9,399 bases of DNA, from NCBI GenBank assembly GCA_035529405.1, contig DATKWV010000191.1, forward strand, positions 1 to 9,399. Direction: 5' to 3'. Positions 1 through 6,850 of the stretch are shown piece after piece. The translations under genes and the position numbers were made by a program. Position 1 is the first letter of the stretch; every line of letters begins with the position of its first letter. The stretch comes from DATKWV01 sp035529405. GTDB lineage: Bacteria; Planctomycetota; Phycisphaerae; Sedimentisphaerales; Anaerobacaceae. A model generated the notes under the pieces. That model made no database searches and was not told where the DNA came from. It worked only from the letters and a program-made list of their open reading frames with translations.

Positions 1-1110
1 CACCACCGCCTTTGCATCGCAAATTTCTTCGTCGGTTACGGCGCGGCAAAGGCCGTTACATATATCAATCGTCCTGAGGCATTTTTTAAGGTTGACCGGC
101 CGGGAGATTTCTATAGCTGATGCGCAGGTGTGCGGCGAAAAGTTTCGGGCTGTTAAGTCTGCATAATAATCATCGATTATTGACTGGTTGACGTGGCCGT
201 TGTTCCAGGTGAGTTTTTTGTTATTGACCAGGTCGGTAAGTGTATCGGCGCCGGCAGCGTTGATAATTGCCATTCGCGGTATCTGGTCGATTAGTCCCAG
301 TTTTTTGAGTTCGTAGAAGGCCTTGCCGAACGCGCTGGAATTGCCGAGGTTGCCGCCGGGTACTATAATCCAGTCGGGAACGGTCCAGCCGAGCTGCTCA
401 ATAATCCTGTACATTATGGTCTTCTGGCCTTCGAGCCTGAAGGGATTTAACGAGTTCAGCAGGTAAAGGCCCAGTTTCGAGCAGGCGGCCTGTACCTGGT
501 GCATACAATCGTCGAAGTCGCCGAGGATTTGGATGGTTTGTGCGCCGTAGTCCATTGCCTGGCTGAGTTTTCCGAAGGCGATTCGGCCGGAACCTATCAG
601 CACCGTGGCCTTCAGGCCGCAACTATGGGCGTACAGGGCCATCGATGCCGAGGTATTGCCTGTCGATGCACAGGCGCATGAGCCGGCGCCGACCATTATG
701 GCGTGGCTGAAGGCAGCGGCCATACCGTTGTCCTTGAACGAACCGGAAGGGTTAAGCCCCTCGTACTGCAGGTACAGGCAGCCGGGTTTGATGTCAACAT
801 ATTTGGCTACGTTGTCATTCTGCTGTAATATTGTCTGACCTTCTCCTATGGTTACCTTGTATTTATCGTCGCAGAAGTTCAGCAGTTCCCGGAACCGCCA
901 TACGCCGGAAAAATCCAGCGGATTGTCCATAGTTGCGCGGCGCTTACCGAAATCGCTGAGTTTTTCCGGCAGTGCAATCCTGTCCCAGTTATACCATATA
1001 TCCAGCAGCTGGCCGCAGGCCGGACACTTGAAAATCGTTTCACTGCAGGAGAATTCTTTTCCGCAGTCAGGATTAATACATTTCTGAAAGGCAGTATTAT
1101 CTTTATTCAT
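1..1110 (-). CDS. thrC: Threonine synthase (C-terminus beyond the window edge)
   Basis: PLP-dependent enzyme converting O-phospho-L-homoserine to L-threonine in the cytoplasm, the last step of threonine synthesis. The visible 370 residues start at the ATG at 1110, behind AGGA seven bases upstream. An N-terminal zinc ribbon is seen (C11, C16, C29, C32), as in many threonine synthases of the short archaeal/bacterial type. The PLP lysine motif is SGSFKDNG with K126. The Ser/Thr-rich loop ASTGNTSAS (about 148-156) and the glycine-rich phosphate-binding loop PGGNLGNSSAFGKAF (about 251-265) follow in fold-type II order. The reading frame is intact to base 1, so the gene is cut by the window edge, not broken. 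Other fold-type II enzymes (cysteate synthase, threonine dehydratase) are possible, but the ribbon plus the FKDNG motif favour ThrC. Confidence 0.93.
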   Translation of the reverse strand, partial: MNKDNTAFQKCINPDCGKEFSCSETIFKCPACGQLLDIWYNWDRIALPEKLSDFGKRRATMDNPLDFSGVWRFRELLNFCDDKYKVTIGEGQTILQQNDNVAKYVDIKPGCLYLQYEGLNPSGSFKDNGMAAAFSHAIMVGAGSCACASTGNTSASMALYAHSCGLKATVLIGSGRIAFGKLSQAMDYGAQTIQILGDFDDCMHQVQAACSKLGLYLLNSLNPFRLEGQKTIMYRIIEQLGWTVPDWIIVPGGNLGNSSAFGKAFYELKKLGLIDQIPRMAIINAAGADTLTDLVNNKKLTWNNGHVNQSIIDDYYADLTARNFSPHTCASAIEISRPVNLKKCLRTIDICNGLCRAVTDEEICDAKAVV

Positions 1111-1162
1111 AGAAAATTCCTATCCAGGGTCATTGCGGCTGGTTCTTTCCGGTTTTTGGGCA

Positions 1163-1168
1163 ATTATA
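1163..1168 (-). promoter_or_regulatory. Candidate -10 element for thrC
   Basis: On the minus strand the hexamer is a perfect TATAAT, about 52 bases upstream of the thrC start codon. I see no convincing -35 at 16-18 bases. Transcription from here would give a leader of about 45 nt. The absence of a -35 makes this tentative. Confidence 0.35.
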
Positions 1169-1218
1169 AGCGGTCAGCAGGTTTTTTGGTATAGAAATTG
1201 GCTTTGTTTTGCATAAAA

Positions 1219-1250
1219 GGTCAAATGGCTCATTGGTCAAATGGCATTTT
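1219..1250. repeat. 16-bp imperfect tandem repeat upstream of thrC
   Basis: Two adjacent 16-base units (1219-1234 and 1235-1250) share the first 11 bases exactly, GGTCAAATGGC, followed by CTCATT-like and ATTTT-like ends. On the minus strand each unit carries TTGACC, which resembles a -35 box. The repeat lies about 110-140 bases upstream of thrC and could be an operator or an upstream promoter element. Nothing further is visible. Confidence 0.5.
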
Positions 1251-1365
1251 ACATTGTGGATTCATTTTTTTAATGAGGTTTAGTCTTTGGATTTCGAGTA
1301 CAGAGGGCTTCTTACGGGCCCCAATAAATTCCGGCTAAACGGCCTCCGGTACCCATCCTTCGTTA

Positions 1366-1413
1366 CCGCGTAAAACGCGGGGCTAATTATTTGGCCTGCG
1401 GTTTTGCCGCAGG
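1366..1413 (-). other. Two small GC hairpins downstream of the ARH-family gene
   Basis: This sits in the 322-base gap 1111-1432 between the exported-protein gene and thrC. One perfect 7-bp stem pairs 1395-1401 (CCTGCGG) with 1407-1413 over a 5-base loop. A second 5-bp stem pairs 1366-1370 (CCGCG) with 1376-1380. They lie just 3' of the stop codon on the minus strand and could end or stabilise the operon transcript. No U-run follows the stems, so this is not a canonical intrinsic terminator. The rest of the gap (about 1251-1365) shows only a weak GGGC/GCCC pairing and no ORF that I believe. Confidence 0.35.
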
Positions 1414-1421
1414 TTGCGTTT

Positions 1422-1445
1422 AGAATGACAGTTTAAGGTTCTTTC
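1422..1445 (-). repeat. 24-bp direct repeat, copy 1 (gene 3' end)
   Basis: An exact 24-base match to 2725-2748. It covers the last codons and TAA stop of the ADP-ribosylglycohydrolase-family gene plus 11 downstream bases that read CTGTCATTCT on the minus strand. Beyond the 24 bases this copy diverges into the hairpin-bearing gap. The coding part gives the shared protein ending Lys-Glu-Pro. Confidence 0.8.
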
Positions 1446-2701
1446 CCGCCGCTGATTTTTGCCATCTCAGCTTCTGTGAAAGTGCTGTTTGCGATTGGGC
1501 CCGGCTGCCAGGATTTTTGTAGTTCGCTCGGCCTTATTTCCCCCAGAGGAATGACGAAAACATCCTGACCATATTTATCCTTTTCAATTCGACCGTCCGC
1601 CTTTTCCACTACCAGCCGCGCAAGTTTCTCGCAGACTTCTATTAACCCGGGGAAATTGTACGGCGTATGACTGAACTTGCCGTTTGGATCAATTGCGGAG
1701 ATAAATTTCTCCGGCAAATTCGAATACCCTATCGTTGTAAACAAAATCCCCGCAGCATTTGAAGGATTACAGTCACTGTCCTGTCCGCAACGAGTGGAAA
1801 TGATAATCGTTTTGTCCGGGTCGCCTCGGCCGTACAGCAGCCCCATAACAATATAGGCACCGTTTATCTTTGCGTCGATATTGAAGCCGCTGTTATTGTT
1901 ATTGCAGGAAAACCGCCTATAGTCAGAATTTATTTGATATTTTTTCTGAATCCGCCACCAGGTTTCCTGCCAGTTATCAGGATTTTGCCTGTACCACTTA
2001 AGCACATCAGTGATACACTGGTAATATTGACTTTTTGGCGGGATACATTTCAGTCCTGCACGGATAATTTTTCTGATATCATTTTCGAAGAACGCCTCGG
2101 CGTACATTCCGCCCACAAACTGGCCGCCGTAAAGACCATCGCCATAGTTCATCAGCCGACCGAATTTCTCGCCCAGCAGCACAGCACTATTACCCAATCC
2201 CGGGGAGATAAGCCCTGAAAAATCCGCTTCAATCTGGTAATCAATATCGTCGGCGTGGCTGTTGAAGTGTGGGTGTCCTGAATCCGGCGGCGCTATCGCC
2301 TTTCGCAGATTACTTCGGCCGGCTTCGTTCGCATGCCAGAGCTGGTACCGGCTGTTTGCAAAATCAATGCCCGCCTGGCGGATAGAGACATCAAGGCCAT
2401 AGAGTTCCAGTGTCCGCAGAAACGTCATTTCAACATAGATATCATCCTGCTTAAACTGGTTTATCATTTCAGGTTTCCAGTGCGGCATTTTATCTTCGGG
2501 GATTATGGTGCCCTGCCATTTGAACTCGGTAGGCCCGCCCCAGCCAACACCCGCCATCTGACCGACCCAGCCCGCCTTCATTTTGTCGATATAGTCTTTT
2601 GCGGTCAGGCGACGATACTTCGTCTCGGCCGCTTCGAGCCGGTCGCAATTAGCAGCGCAAACAATGCCTGCGGTTACGATAATTGTCATTAATCTTCGCA
2701 T
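1433..2701 (-). CDS. Exported ADP-ribosylglycohydrolase-family protein
   Basis: A 422-residue protein of the ADP-ribosylglycohydrolase (ARH/DraG-like) fold, which uses two divalent metals to cleave N- or O-glycosidic ADP-ribose bonds. Seen: QDDIYVEMTF (85-94) at the first metal site, HADDIDYQIEADFSGL (149-164), and GQDSDCN (306-312), the characteristic second metal-binding motif. The N-terminus MRR plus a hydrophobic stretch to about residue 17, with LEA-AE near 24, looks like a Sec signal peptide, so the mature protein is probably periplasmic or secreted. Start chosen at 2701: GGAG lies 10 bases upstream and the signal peptide begins there. The frame stays open to 2755, but that start would overlap the HAD gene. 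It is third in an apparent operon. True substrate unknown; an exported member may act on something other than intracellular ADP-ribosyl protein. Confidence 0.88.
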   Translation of the reverse strand: MRRLMTIIVTAGIVCAANCDRLEAAETKYRRLTAKDYIDKMKAGWVGQMAGVGWGGPTEFKWQGTIIPEDKMPHWKPEMINQFKQDDIYVEMTFLRTLELYGLDVSIRQAGIDFANSRYQLWHANEAGRSNLRKAIAPPDSGHPHFNSHADDIDYQIEADFSGLISPGLGNSAVLLGEKFGRLMNYGDGLYGGQFVGGMYAEAFFENDIRKIIRAGLKCIPPKSQYYQCITDVLKWYRQNPDNWQETWWRIQKKYQINSDYRRFSCNNNNSGFNIDAKINGAYIVMGLLYGRGDPDKTIIISTRCGQDSDCNPSNAAGILFTTIGYSNLPEKFISAIDPNGKFSHTPYNFPGLIEVCEKLARLVVEKADGRIEKDKYGQDVFVIPLGEIRPSELQKSWQPGPIANSTFTEAEMAKISGGKEP

Positions 2702-2705
2702 AATT

Positions 2706-2748
2706 GAGATTCTCCACTGCGCTGAGAATGACAGTTTAAGGTTCTTTC
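2706..2748 (-). repeat. REP-like palindromic repeat incl. copy 2 of the 24-bp direct repeat
   Basis: Bases 2725-2748 are an exact 24-base copy of 1422-1445, here covering the last codons and stop of the HAD gene. On the minus strand the element continues as CATTCTCAGCGCAG and then GGAGAATCTC. ATTCTC (2709-2714) can pair with GAGAAT (2724-2729) over a 9-base loop. From general knowledge this resembles the TCATTCTGAGCG...GAAGAATC dispersed-repeat type found in intergenic regions of many bacterial genomes. The element spans the junction between the HAD stop and the start of the next gene and contains that gene's Shine-Dalgarno. Confidence 0.6.
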
Positions 2749-3491
2749 TTGCCATTGATTTTTTCTATAAGTTCGGGCAATTCCGCCAGATGGTCGATTA
2801 GCCAGGCACCTTTGGGCAGCCTTTTGCCGGCGTTGGTGTATGCCTTTTTCAGAACCGCCGGCATGCCGCTTTTTACCGCGGGCCTGACGTCCTTGTCGAT
2901 ACGGTCGCCGACAAAGAGTATATTTTCCAGTGTCTCGCCGAGTCTTTCAGCGGCAATTTTAAAGATGCGAATGTCGGGCTTGCGAAAATCAAACTCATAA
3001 GAATAGACCCGGACAGTGAAAAAATCCAATATACCTAACTGTTCAAGATGCCTTTCGAGAGAGCTGCTGTGCACAAAGGTATTTGACACAATACCCAGCT
3101 TAAGGCCTTTTTCTTTCAGGCTGCCCAGTGTCTGAGCCAGATTGAGTTCTATCGATGCGACTTTACTCAGCGGTTCATACCACAGCCAGGCGAACTGTCT
3201 CCATTGCTGCCTGTTAAGCTGAATGCGTTTTTTTGTGCCTACGCTCCTTAGCAAAAGCAGGGCGTTAAAATCCTTTCCCGTTATGTGCGAAATCAATCGG
3301 CGTAAGTAAAACGCTATAAGATTTCGCCAGCAGTAGTACTCGAAACTGCCGGGCTGCTGGGCACAGTTTTTCAGAAAATCATAGGACAGCCTCGCGCCCT
3401 GGCGGAAAAGCCCGGAGGCATTGACCTTCCCGTAATTGAGCACCGTCTCGCCAAGGTCAAACAGCACGGCTTTGATTTTTTGTGGCGGCAT
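2736..3491 (-). CDS. HAD-superfamily hydrolase
   Basis: A 251-residue cytoplasmic haloacid-dehalogenase-fold protein; such enzymes hydrolyse phosphate esters or, less often, carbon-halogen bonds through an aspartyl intermediate. All four HAD motifs are visible. Motif I is VLFDLGET with nucleophile D12, motif II is GIVSNT with S136, motif III is RKPD with K171, and motif IV is VGDRIDKD with D196 and D201. A helical cap of about 100 residues between motifs I and II indicates a C1-cap subfamily. The second motif-I Asp of typical phosphatases is replaced by Gly14 (DLG), a variant known in some HAD lineages, so substrate and even reaction type are uncertain. It starts 15 bases after the upstream DRE-TIM gene with only a weak A-rich ribosome site, suggesting translational coupling. 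It ends in a repeat-derived Lys-Glu-Pro tail. Confidence 0.88.
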   Translation of the reverse strand: MPPQKIKAVLFDLGETVLNYGKVNASGLFRQGARLSYDFLKNCAQQPGSFEYYCWRNLIAFYLRRLISHITGKDFNALLLLRSVGTKKRIQLNRQQWRQFAWLWYEPLSKVASIELNLAQTLGSLKEKGLKLGIVSNTFVHSSSLERHLEQLGILDFFTVRVYSYEFDFRKPDIRIFKIAAERLGETLENILFVGDRIDKDVRPAVKSGMPAVLKKAYTNAGKRLPKGAWLIDHLAELPELIEKINGKKEP

Positions 3492-3506
3492 GATTTTTCT
3501 TTTGTT

Positions 3507-4877
3507 TCACTTTTCCTGAGCTTGCGGCCGGCTGTTATCTGCGGGGTCGTTTTTCAAAGCCGGCACATTCTTACCGAAAACTTCGGCTACCCAGGCGAAC
3601 ATTTCTTCGTCGGATATTGCCGATACCCTGTCGGCGGCGTACTCGGCGTCAATTTTGTCTTTTATTCTGGTTATGTACGGATTGTGCTTGGCGATTTCTA
3701 TCTGGTACTTGTCTTCTATCCAGTGTTTTATGCCGGCAGCCCCGGTCTTGTCTGTAATGGCCACTTTTACGGGGCGATTGAGCAGTTTATTGGTATCAAA
3801 GCAATTGTATATTTCCTCGTCCTTGAGCAGACCGTCGGCGTGTATGCCGGCCCTGGTAACATTGAAATCCCTGCCGACTAACGGATAGTTATGCGCAATC
3901 TCAAAGCCGAGTTCCTTTCTCGCATATTCGGCAAGTTCGGTTATGGCCGCATATTTGACCCCCTTTGTAATTCCTTTTATTTGCGCGTGCTCAACGACCA
4001 TTCCTTCCAGCGGCGGATTTCCTGTACGTTCTCCGGCGCCCAGTATCGAACTGTTTGCCGCACAGCAGCCGTAGAGCCAGGCTGTTGCAGCGTTGACCTG
4101 TACTTTATGCAGGTCGTTGTGGCCGTGCCATTCGAGCCATTCAGCGGGCACGCCGATTTGCCGCAGACCGTGGACAAGTTTTGGTATGCCGCGAGGCAAA
4201 GCTACTTTCGCCCAGGGCAGGCCGAATCCGAGCGTATCGCACAGACGGATTTTTACCGGCATGTTATATTCGCTCGAGAGCTTCATTAACGCCGCTGCAA
4301 AGGGCAGTACAAAGCCGTCAAAATCGGCCCTGGTAACGTCTTCGAAATGACATCGGGGGACAATGCCGTTATCAAGGGCTGTTTTGGCGATGTCAAGGTA
4401 TTGGTTAAGCGCCTCTGTTCTTGTCATCCGCAATTTCAGGAATATATGGTAATCGCTTGCAGACGTCAGAATGCCCGTTTCCTTAAGCTTCATCTCGGCC
4501 ACAAGCTTGAAATCGGCAGCGACAGCCCTTATCCAGCCTGTAATCTCAGGATACCTGTAACCGCGGTTTTGGCATAGTTCCACGGCTTTTCTGTCGCGTT
4601 CGGCGTACAAAAAGAACTCGCATTGCCGAATAAGGCCCGTGTCGCCGTCTATTTCGTGCAGGAAATCATAGATTCTGAGGATTTGCCCGGCAGTGTACGG
4701 AGGTCTTGCCTGCTGACCGTCGCGAAAGGTGGTGTCGGTTATCCATATATCCTTAGGGATGTCGTAATCGACTCGCTGGTTGTCGAAAACCACCATCGGA
4801 AATGCGCTGTAGGGGAACATTTCGCGATACAGATTGGGCCTGCTTACGTTTGTAATTTCAGGTTTTTTTTTGGCCAT
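3507..4877 (-). CDS. DRE-TIM metallolyase of isopropylmalate/homocitrate synthase type; candidate (Re)-citrate synthase
   Basis: A 456-residue Claisen-condensing enzyme that joins acetyl-CoA to a 2-oxoacid on a divalent metal. Seen: DTTFRDGQQA (48-57) at the start of the TIM barrel, LCDTLG (212-217), metal ligands H251 and H253 in EWHGHND, GERTGNPPLE (282-291), and RAGIHADGLLK (342-352), the substrate-reaching His of the second subdomain. There is no leucine-sensing LeuA C-terminal domain, and length and layout resemble (Re)-citrate synthase of anaerobes such as Clostridium kluyveri, a branch often annotated as isopropylmalate or homocitrate synthase. The TTFRDGQQARPPYT signature, with Q instead of E in RDGEQ, supports that branch from memory only. 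Start chosen at 4877: AGGAGG at 4883-4888 is five bases upstream; the open frame to 4988 runs into a tRNA gene. First gene of a likely three-gene operon. Homocitrate, citramalate or isopropylmalate synthase remain possible. Confidence 0.82.
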   Translation of the reverse strand: MAKKKPEITNVSRPNLYREMFPYSAFPMVVFDNQRVDYDIPKDIWITDTTFRDGQQARPPYTAGQILRIYDFLHEIDGDTGLIRQCEFFLYAERDRKAVELCQNRGYRYPEITGWIRAVAADFKLVAEMKLKETGILTSASDYHIFLKLRMTRTEALNQYLDIAKTALDNGIVPRCHFEDVTRADFDGFVLPFAAALMKLSSEYNMPVKIRLCDTLGFGLPWAKVALPRGIPKLVHGLRQIGVPAEWLEWHGHNDLHKVQVNAATAWLYGCCAANSSILGAGERTGNPPLEGMVVEHAQIKGITKGVKYAAITELAEYARKELGFEIAHNYPLVGRDFNVTRAGIHADGLLKDEEIYNCFDTNKLLNRPVKVAITDKTGAAGIKHWIEDKYQIEIAKHNPYITRIKDKIDAEYAADRVSAISDEEMFAWVAEVFGKNVPALKNDPADNSRPQAQEK

Positions 4878-4934
4878 ATTTTCCTCCTGCAAACCGGATA
4901 ACGTCATATCAAATTCAAGAACTATGATTTGCGC

Positions 4935-4961
4935 TGTATAACCAGGTCCCGGCCGTGACAA
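4935..4961 (-). promoter_or_regulatory. Possible promoter between tRNA-Leu and the DRE-TIM gene
   Basis: On the minus strand TTGTCA (4956-4961, 5 of 6 to the -35 consensus) and TATACA (4935-4940, 4 of 6 to the -10) are separated by 15 bases, shorter than ideal. It could drive the operon separately from the tRNA; read-through from the tRNA promoter is equally possible. No intrinsic terminator is visible between the tRNA and the gene. Confidence 0.25.
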
Positions 4962-5045
4962 TGGCCGAGGTGGGATTCGAACCCACACGCCCTGAACGGG
5001 CAGGGGATTTTAAGTCCCCAGCGTCTGCCATTCCGCCACTCGGCC
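4962..5045 (-). tRNA. tRNA-Leu (anticodon UAA)
   Basis: An 84-nt class II tRNA read on the minus strand. The acceptor stem GGCCGAG/CTCGGCC pairs perfectly over 7 bp with discriminator A, the residue expected for leucine tRNAs. The D-arm is GCG/CGC. The anticodon stem GGGGA/TCCCC encloses loop CTTAAAA, giving anticodon TAA. A long variable arm (GCCC/GGGC) and T-arm GTGGG-TTCGAAT-CCCAC complete the cloverleaf. The 3' CCA is not encoded (ATT follows) and must be added by CCA-transferase. Upstream, weak hexamers such as TTGCAG and TAATCT could form a promoter, but none is clear. Reads UUA and, by wobble, UUG. Confidence 0.96.
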
Positions 5046-5211
5046 GGTCCGGACCTCGGTGATAGATTACCGTATTTAGTAAAACTCTGCAACTTGTTTT
5101 GTAAGCATTTCCTGTGCCGAACGGACTGTAAGGGGGGCAATGGTTTAATGCCGGGTGTATCTGTGGACGGGCCTGCAGTGTCGAGTATGCCGGAAAGGCG
5201 CTACAGTCAAA

Positions 5212-6636
5212 TCAAGGCTTGAGCCGCTTGAAAAAACCGGTAATTGTCTTTTTCAGCGCAGCGGCGCGAATTTTGTTATACAGACACATCAGGTTTTTGT
5301 CGTCTGATATGCTCACGGCTTTTTTAATTCTTTCCGCCGCTTTTTCCAGTTTACCCATCGCCAGGTAAACAACAGACGAATCCCTTAAGGCGGGAATGTG
5401 CTGAGTATTGATGTCCAGGGCGTGCGCAAAAAACTCGGCTGCTTCTTCCAGCCGTTCTCTTTCGGCACTGATACGGCCGAGGTAATAGTAGGCGTCCGCC
5501 TGGACAGACTCCTGGGTTGATGGTTCCGCTGTACCTTCCATAGTGGAACTTTCCCAAAGACCACACAGAGTCTTTGGCACGGGATACCGGATGTCGACGG
5601 CGCCGAGCAGGCAATGTGCCGCATAGCGCAGGTCGCCAATCGCCAGAAAAAACGACCCTGTCGATACCAGTACATTTATGTCCTCCGGGGCCCTTTTTAC
5701 CTCCGAAACCAGGTAGGATTTAGCCTGTTTTTTATCTTTTCTCATCAGGGCGTACTCACCCATTCTGTAGAAAGGGCCCGTAAGTGTGTTATCTTTTTCC
5801 AGCGCCTGGTCGTAAAGCTGCGTTGCCTGCCCGTAATCGCCGCAGTTAAAAGCAATCTCGCCTAAATAGAACAGCGCCTGTGCGGAATCGGGCTCAATTT
5901 CGATTATCCGGTGAAATTTCTCCCTGGCCGATTCGATATCTCCGACTTCAAGCAAAAAAAGGCCGAAATCCAGTATAACATCGACATCGGAGGCGTTTTT
6001 ACGCAGCTCCTCGAGGAAATACCGGCGGCTTTTTTCTGCATCGCCCATAGCCCAGTAGGCTTGTGCGATTCGGTAGTTAATCTGCGGGTGATTAGGCTCA
6101 AGTTCTGCTGTCTTCTGCCAGCAACTGACGGCTTTTCTGTATTCGCCGCGGACAAACAGGCTGTTGCCGATGTTATAAAAGCACAGCGCGCAATCAGGCT
6201 CTATCTGCTGTGCCAGATAAAACATCTGCTCGGCCAAATCGTACTTGCCCATCTCCGTATAAGTGATGATTCTGTTGCAGTAACACGGTTCAAAAGCCGG
6301 TTCAAGCTGCTGAATATACTCGAAGGTTTCGACAGCCTTGTCATACTGGCCCACGCGGGTATAGTCCACCGCCAGCGAATTTAGTATTTCCAGGTCGTCG
6401 CCGCACAACTGCAGCGCAGCCTCATACTCTGTTATGGCCTCTTCGAACCTGTTTATCGCGTCCAGTGTAAGGGCCTTGTTGAAATGCCATGCGCTGTTGG
6501 CCGGGTTTATCTCAAGCGCCGCGTCAAGCTCAGCCAGGGCCTGTGGAATCTGGCCGTTTTCATAAAGCTCATACGCGTTTTTGGCGTTGAGTTCGCCTCT
6601 TTCGTAGGGGCTGAATGCTGTGCTTTCGAAAGCCAT
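5212..6636 (-). CDS. Tetratricopeptide-repeat (TPR) protein
   Basis: A 474-residue protein made almost wholly of about twelve 34-residue TPR units, a helical scaffold for protein-protein contacts. Ten run in register from about residue 17 to 356, with units ending in the typical E-x-x-P (EINP, QLEP, QIEP, ELEP, EIEP). A loop of about 25 residues rich in S/T/E (around 360-385) interrupts them, followed by two more units to about 450 and a basic C-terminal tail (KKTITGFFKRLKP). No signal peptide, transmembrane segment or enzymatic domain is seen, so it is predicted to be cytoplasmic. It is transcribed alone, divergent from ribH. The start at 6636 has only a weak purine-rich site upstream (AAGAG about 15 bases away), and no in-frame alternative looks better. 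Partner and role cannot be told from sequence. Confidence 0.88.
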   Translation of the reverse strand: MAFESTAFSPYERGELNAKNAYELYENGQIPQALAELDAALEINPANSAWHFNKALTLDAINRFEEAITEYEAALQLCGDDLEILNSLAVDYTRVGQYDKAVETFEYIQQLEPAFEPCYCNRIITYTEMGKYDLAEQMFYLAQQIEPDCALCFYNIGNSLFVRGEYRKAVSCWQKTAELEPNHPQINYRIAQAYWAMGDAEKSRRYFLEELRKNASDVDVILDFGLFLLEVGDIESAREKFHRIIEIEPDSAQALFYLGEIAFNCGDYGQATQLYDQALEKDNTLTGPFYRMGEYALMRKDKKQAKSYLVSEVKRAPEDINVLVSTGSFFLAIGDLRYAAHCLLGAVDIRYPVPKTLCGLWESSTMEGTAEPSTQESVQADAYYYLGRISAERERLEEAAEFFAHALDINTQHIPALRDSSVVYLAMGKLEKAAERIKKAVSISDDKNLMCLYNKIRAAALKKTITGFFKRLKP

Positions 6637-6822
6637 ATACTTGTTTTACTCTTGAAATCGCTAATTCGAGCCTGTTATGCGAGTAAAGTCACGTGCCAAA
6701 TGCGTTTCGGCCACTGCAAGGGCATGGGTTAGGGTTTTTTCTCGTGACATCGAAGTTTTTTGCCCGAAGTAAAATTCTGCTGGCGATATGCACTATAACC
6801 TGTTACGATTCAAGAAGTTAGC

Positions 6823-6850
6823 TTGTATTTAGCGGTCGTTGTGTTATAAT
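6823..6850 (+). promoter_or_regulatory. Likely promoter of ribH-nusB
   Basis: TTGTAT (6823-6828, 4 of 6 to the -35) and a perfect TATAAT (6845-6850) are separated by 16 bases in the 310-base divergent gap 6637-6946. Transcription would begin near 6857, leaving a leader of about 90 nt. A second TATAAT at 6900-6905 lacks a good -35. The leader shows no FMN-riboswitch pattern. On the other strand, a weak TTGGCA in the part of the gap near the TPR gene could serve that gene. Confidence 0.55.

Noticed and set aside
1395..1413. Intrinsic terminator at the end of the operon
   Set aside because: The stem is good but no U-run follows on the transcribed strand, so it is reported only as a hairpin.
2702..2755. 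Extension of the ARH-family gene to 2755
   Set aside because: It would overlap the end of the HAD gene and put 18 unlikely residues before a clear signal peptide. GGAG upstream of 2701 supports the shorter form.
3480..4901. Several plus-strand open frames of 76-133 codons antisense to the DRE-TIM gene
   Set aside because: They are shadows of a strongly conserved gene, without ribosome sites or recognisable domains.
4878..4988. N-terminal extension of the DRE-TIM gene to an upstream ATG at 4988
   Set aside because: It runs through the 3' part of tRNA-Leu and the residues do not look conserved. AGGAGG five bases before the ATG at 4877 sets the start.
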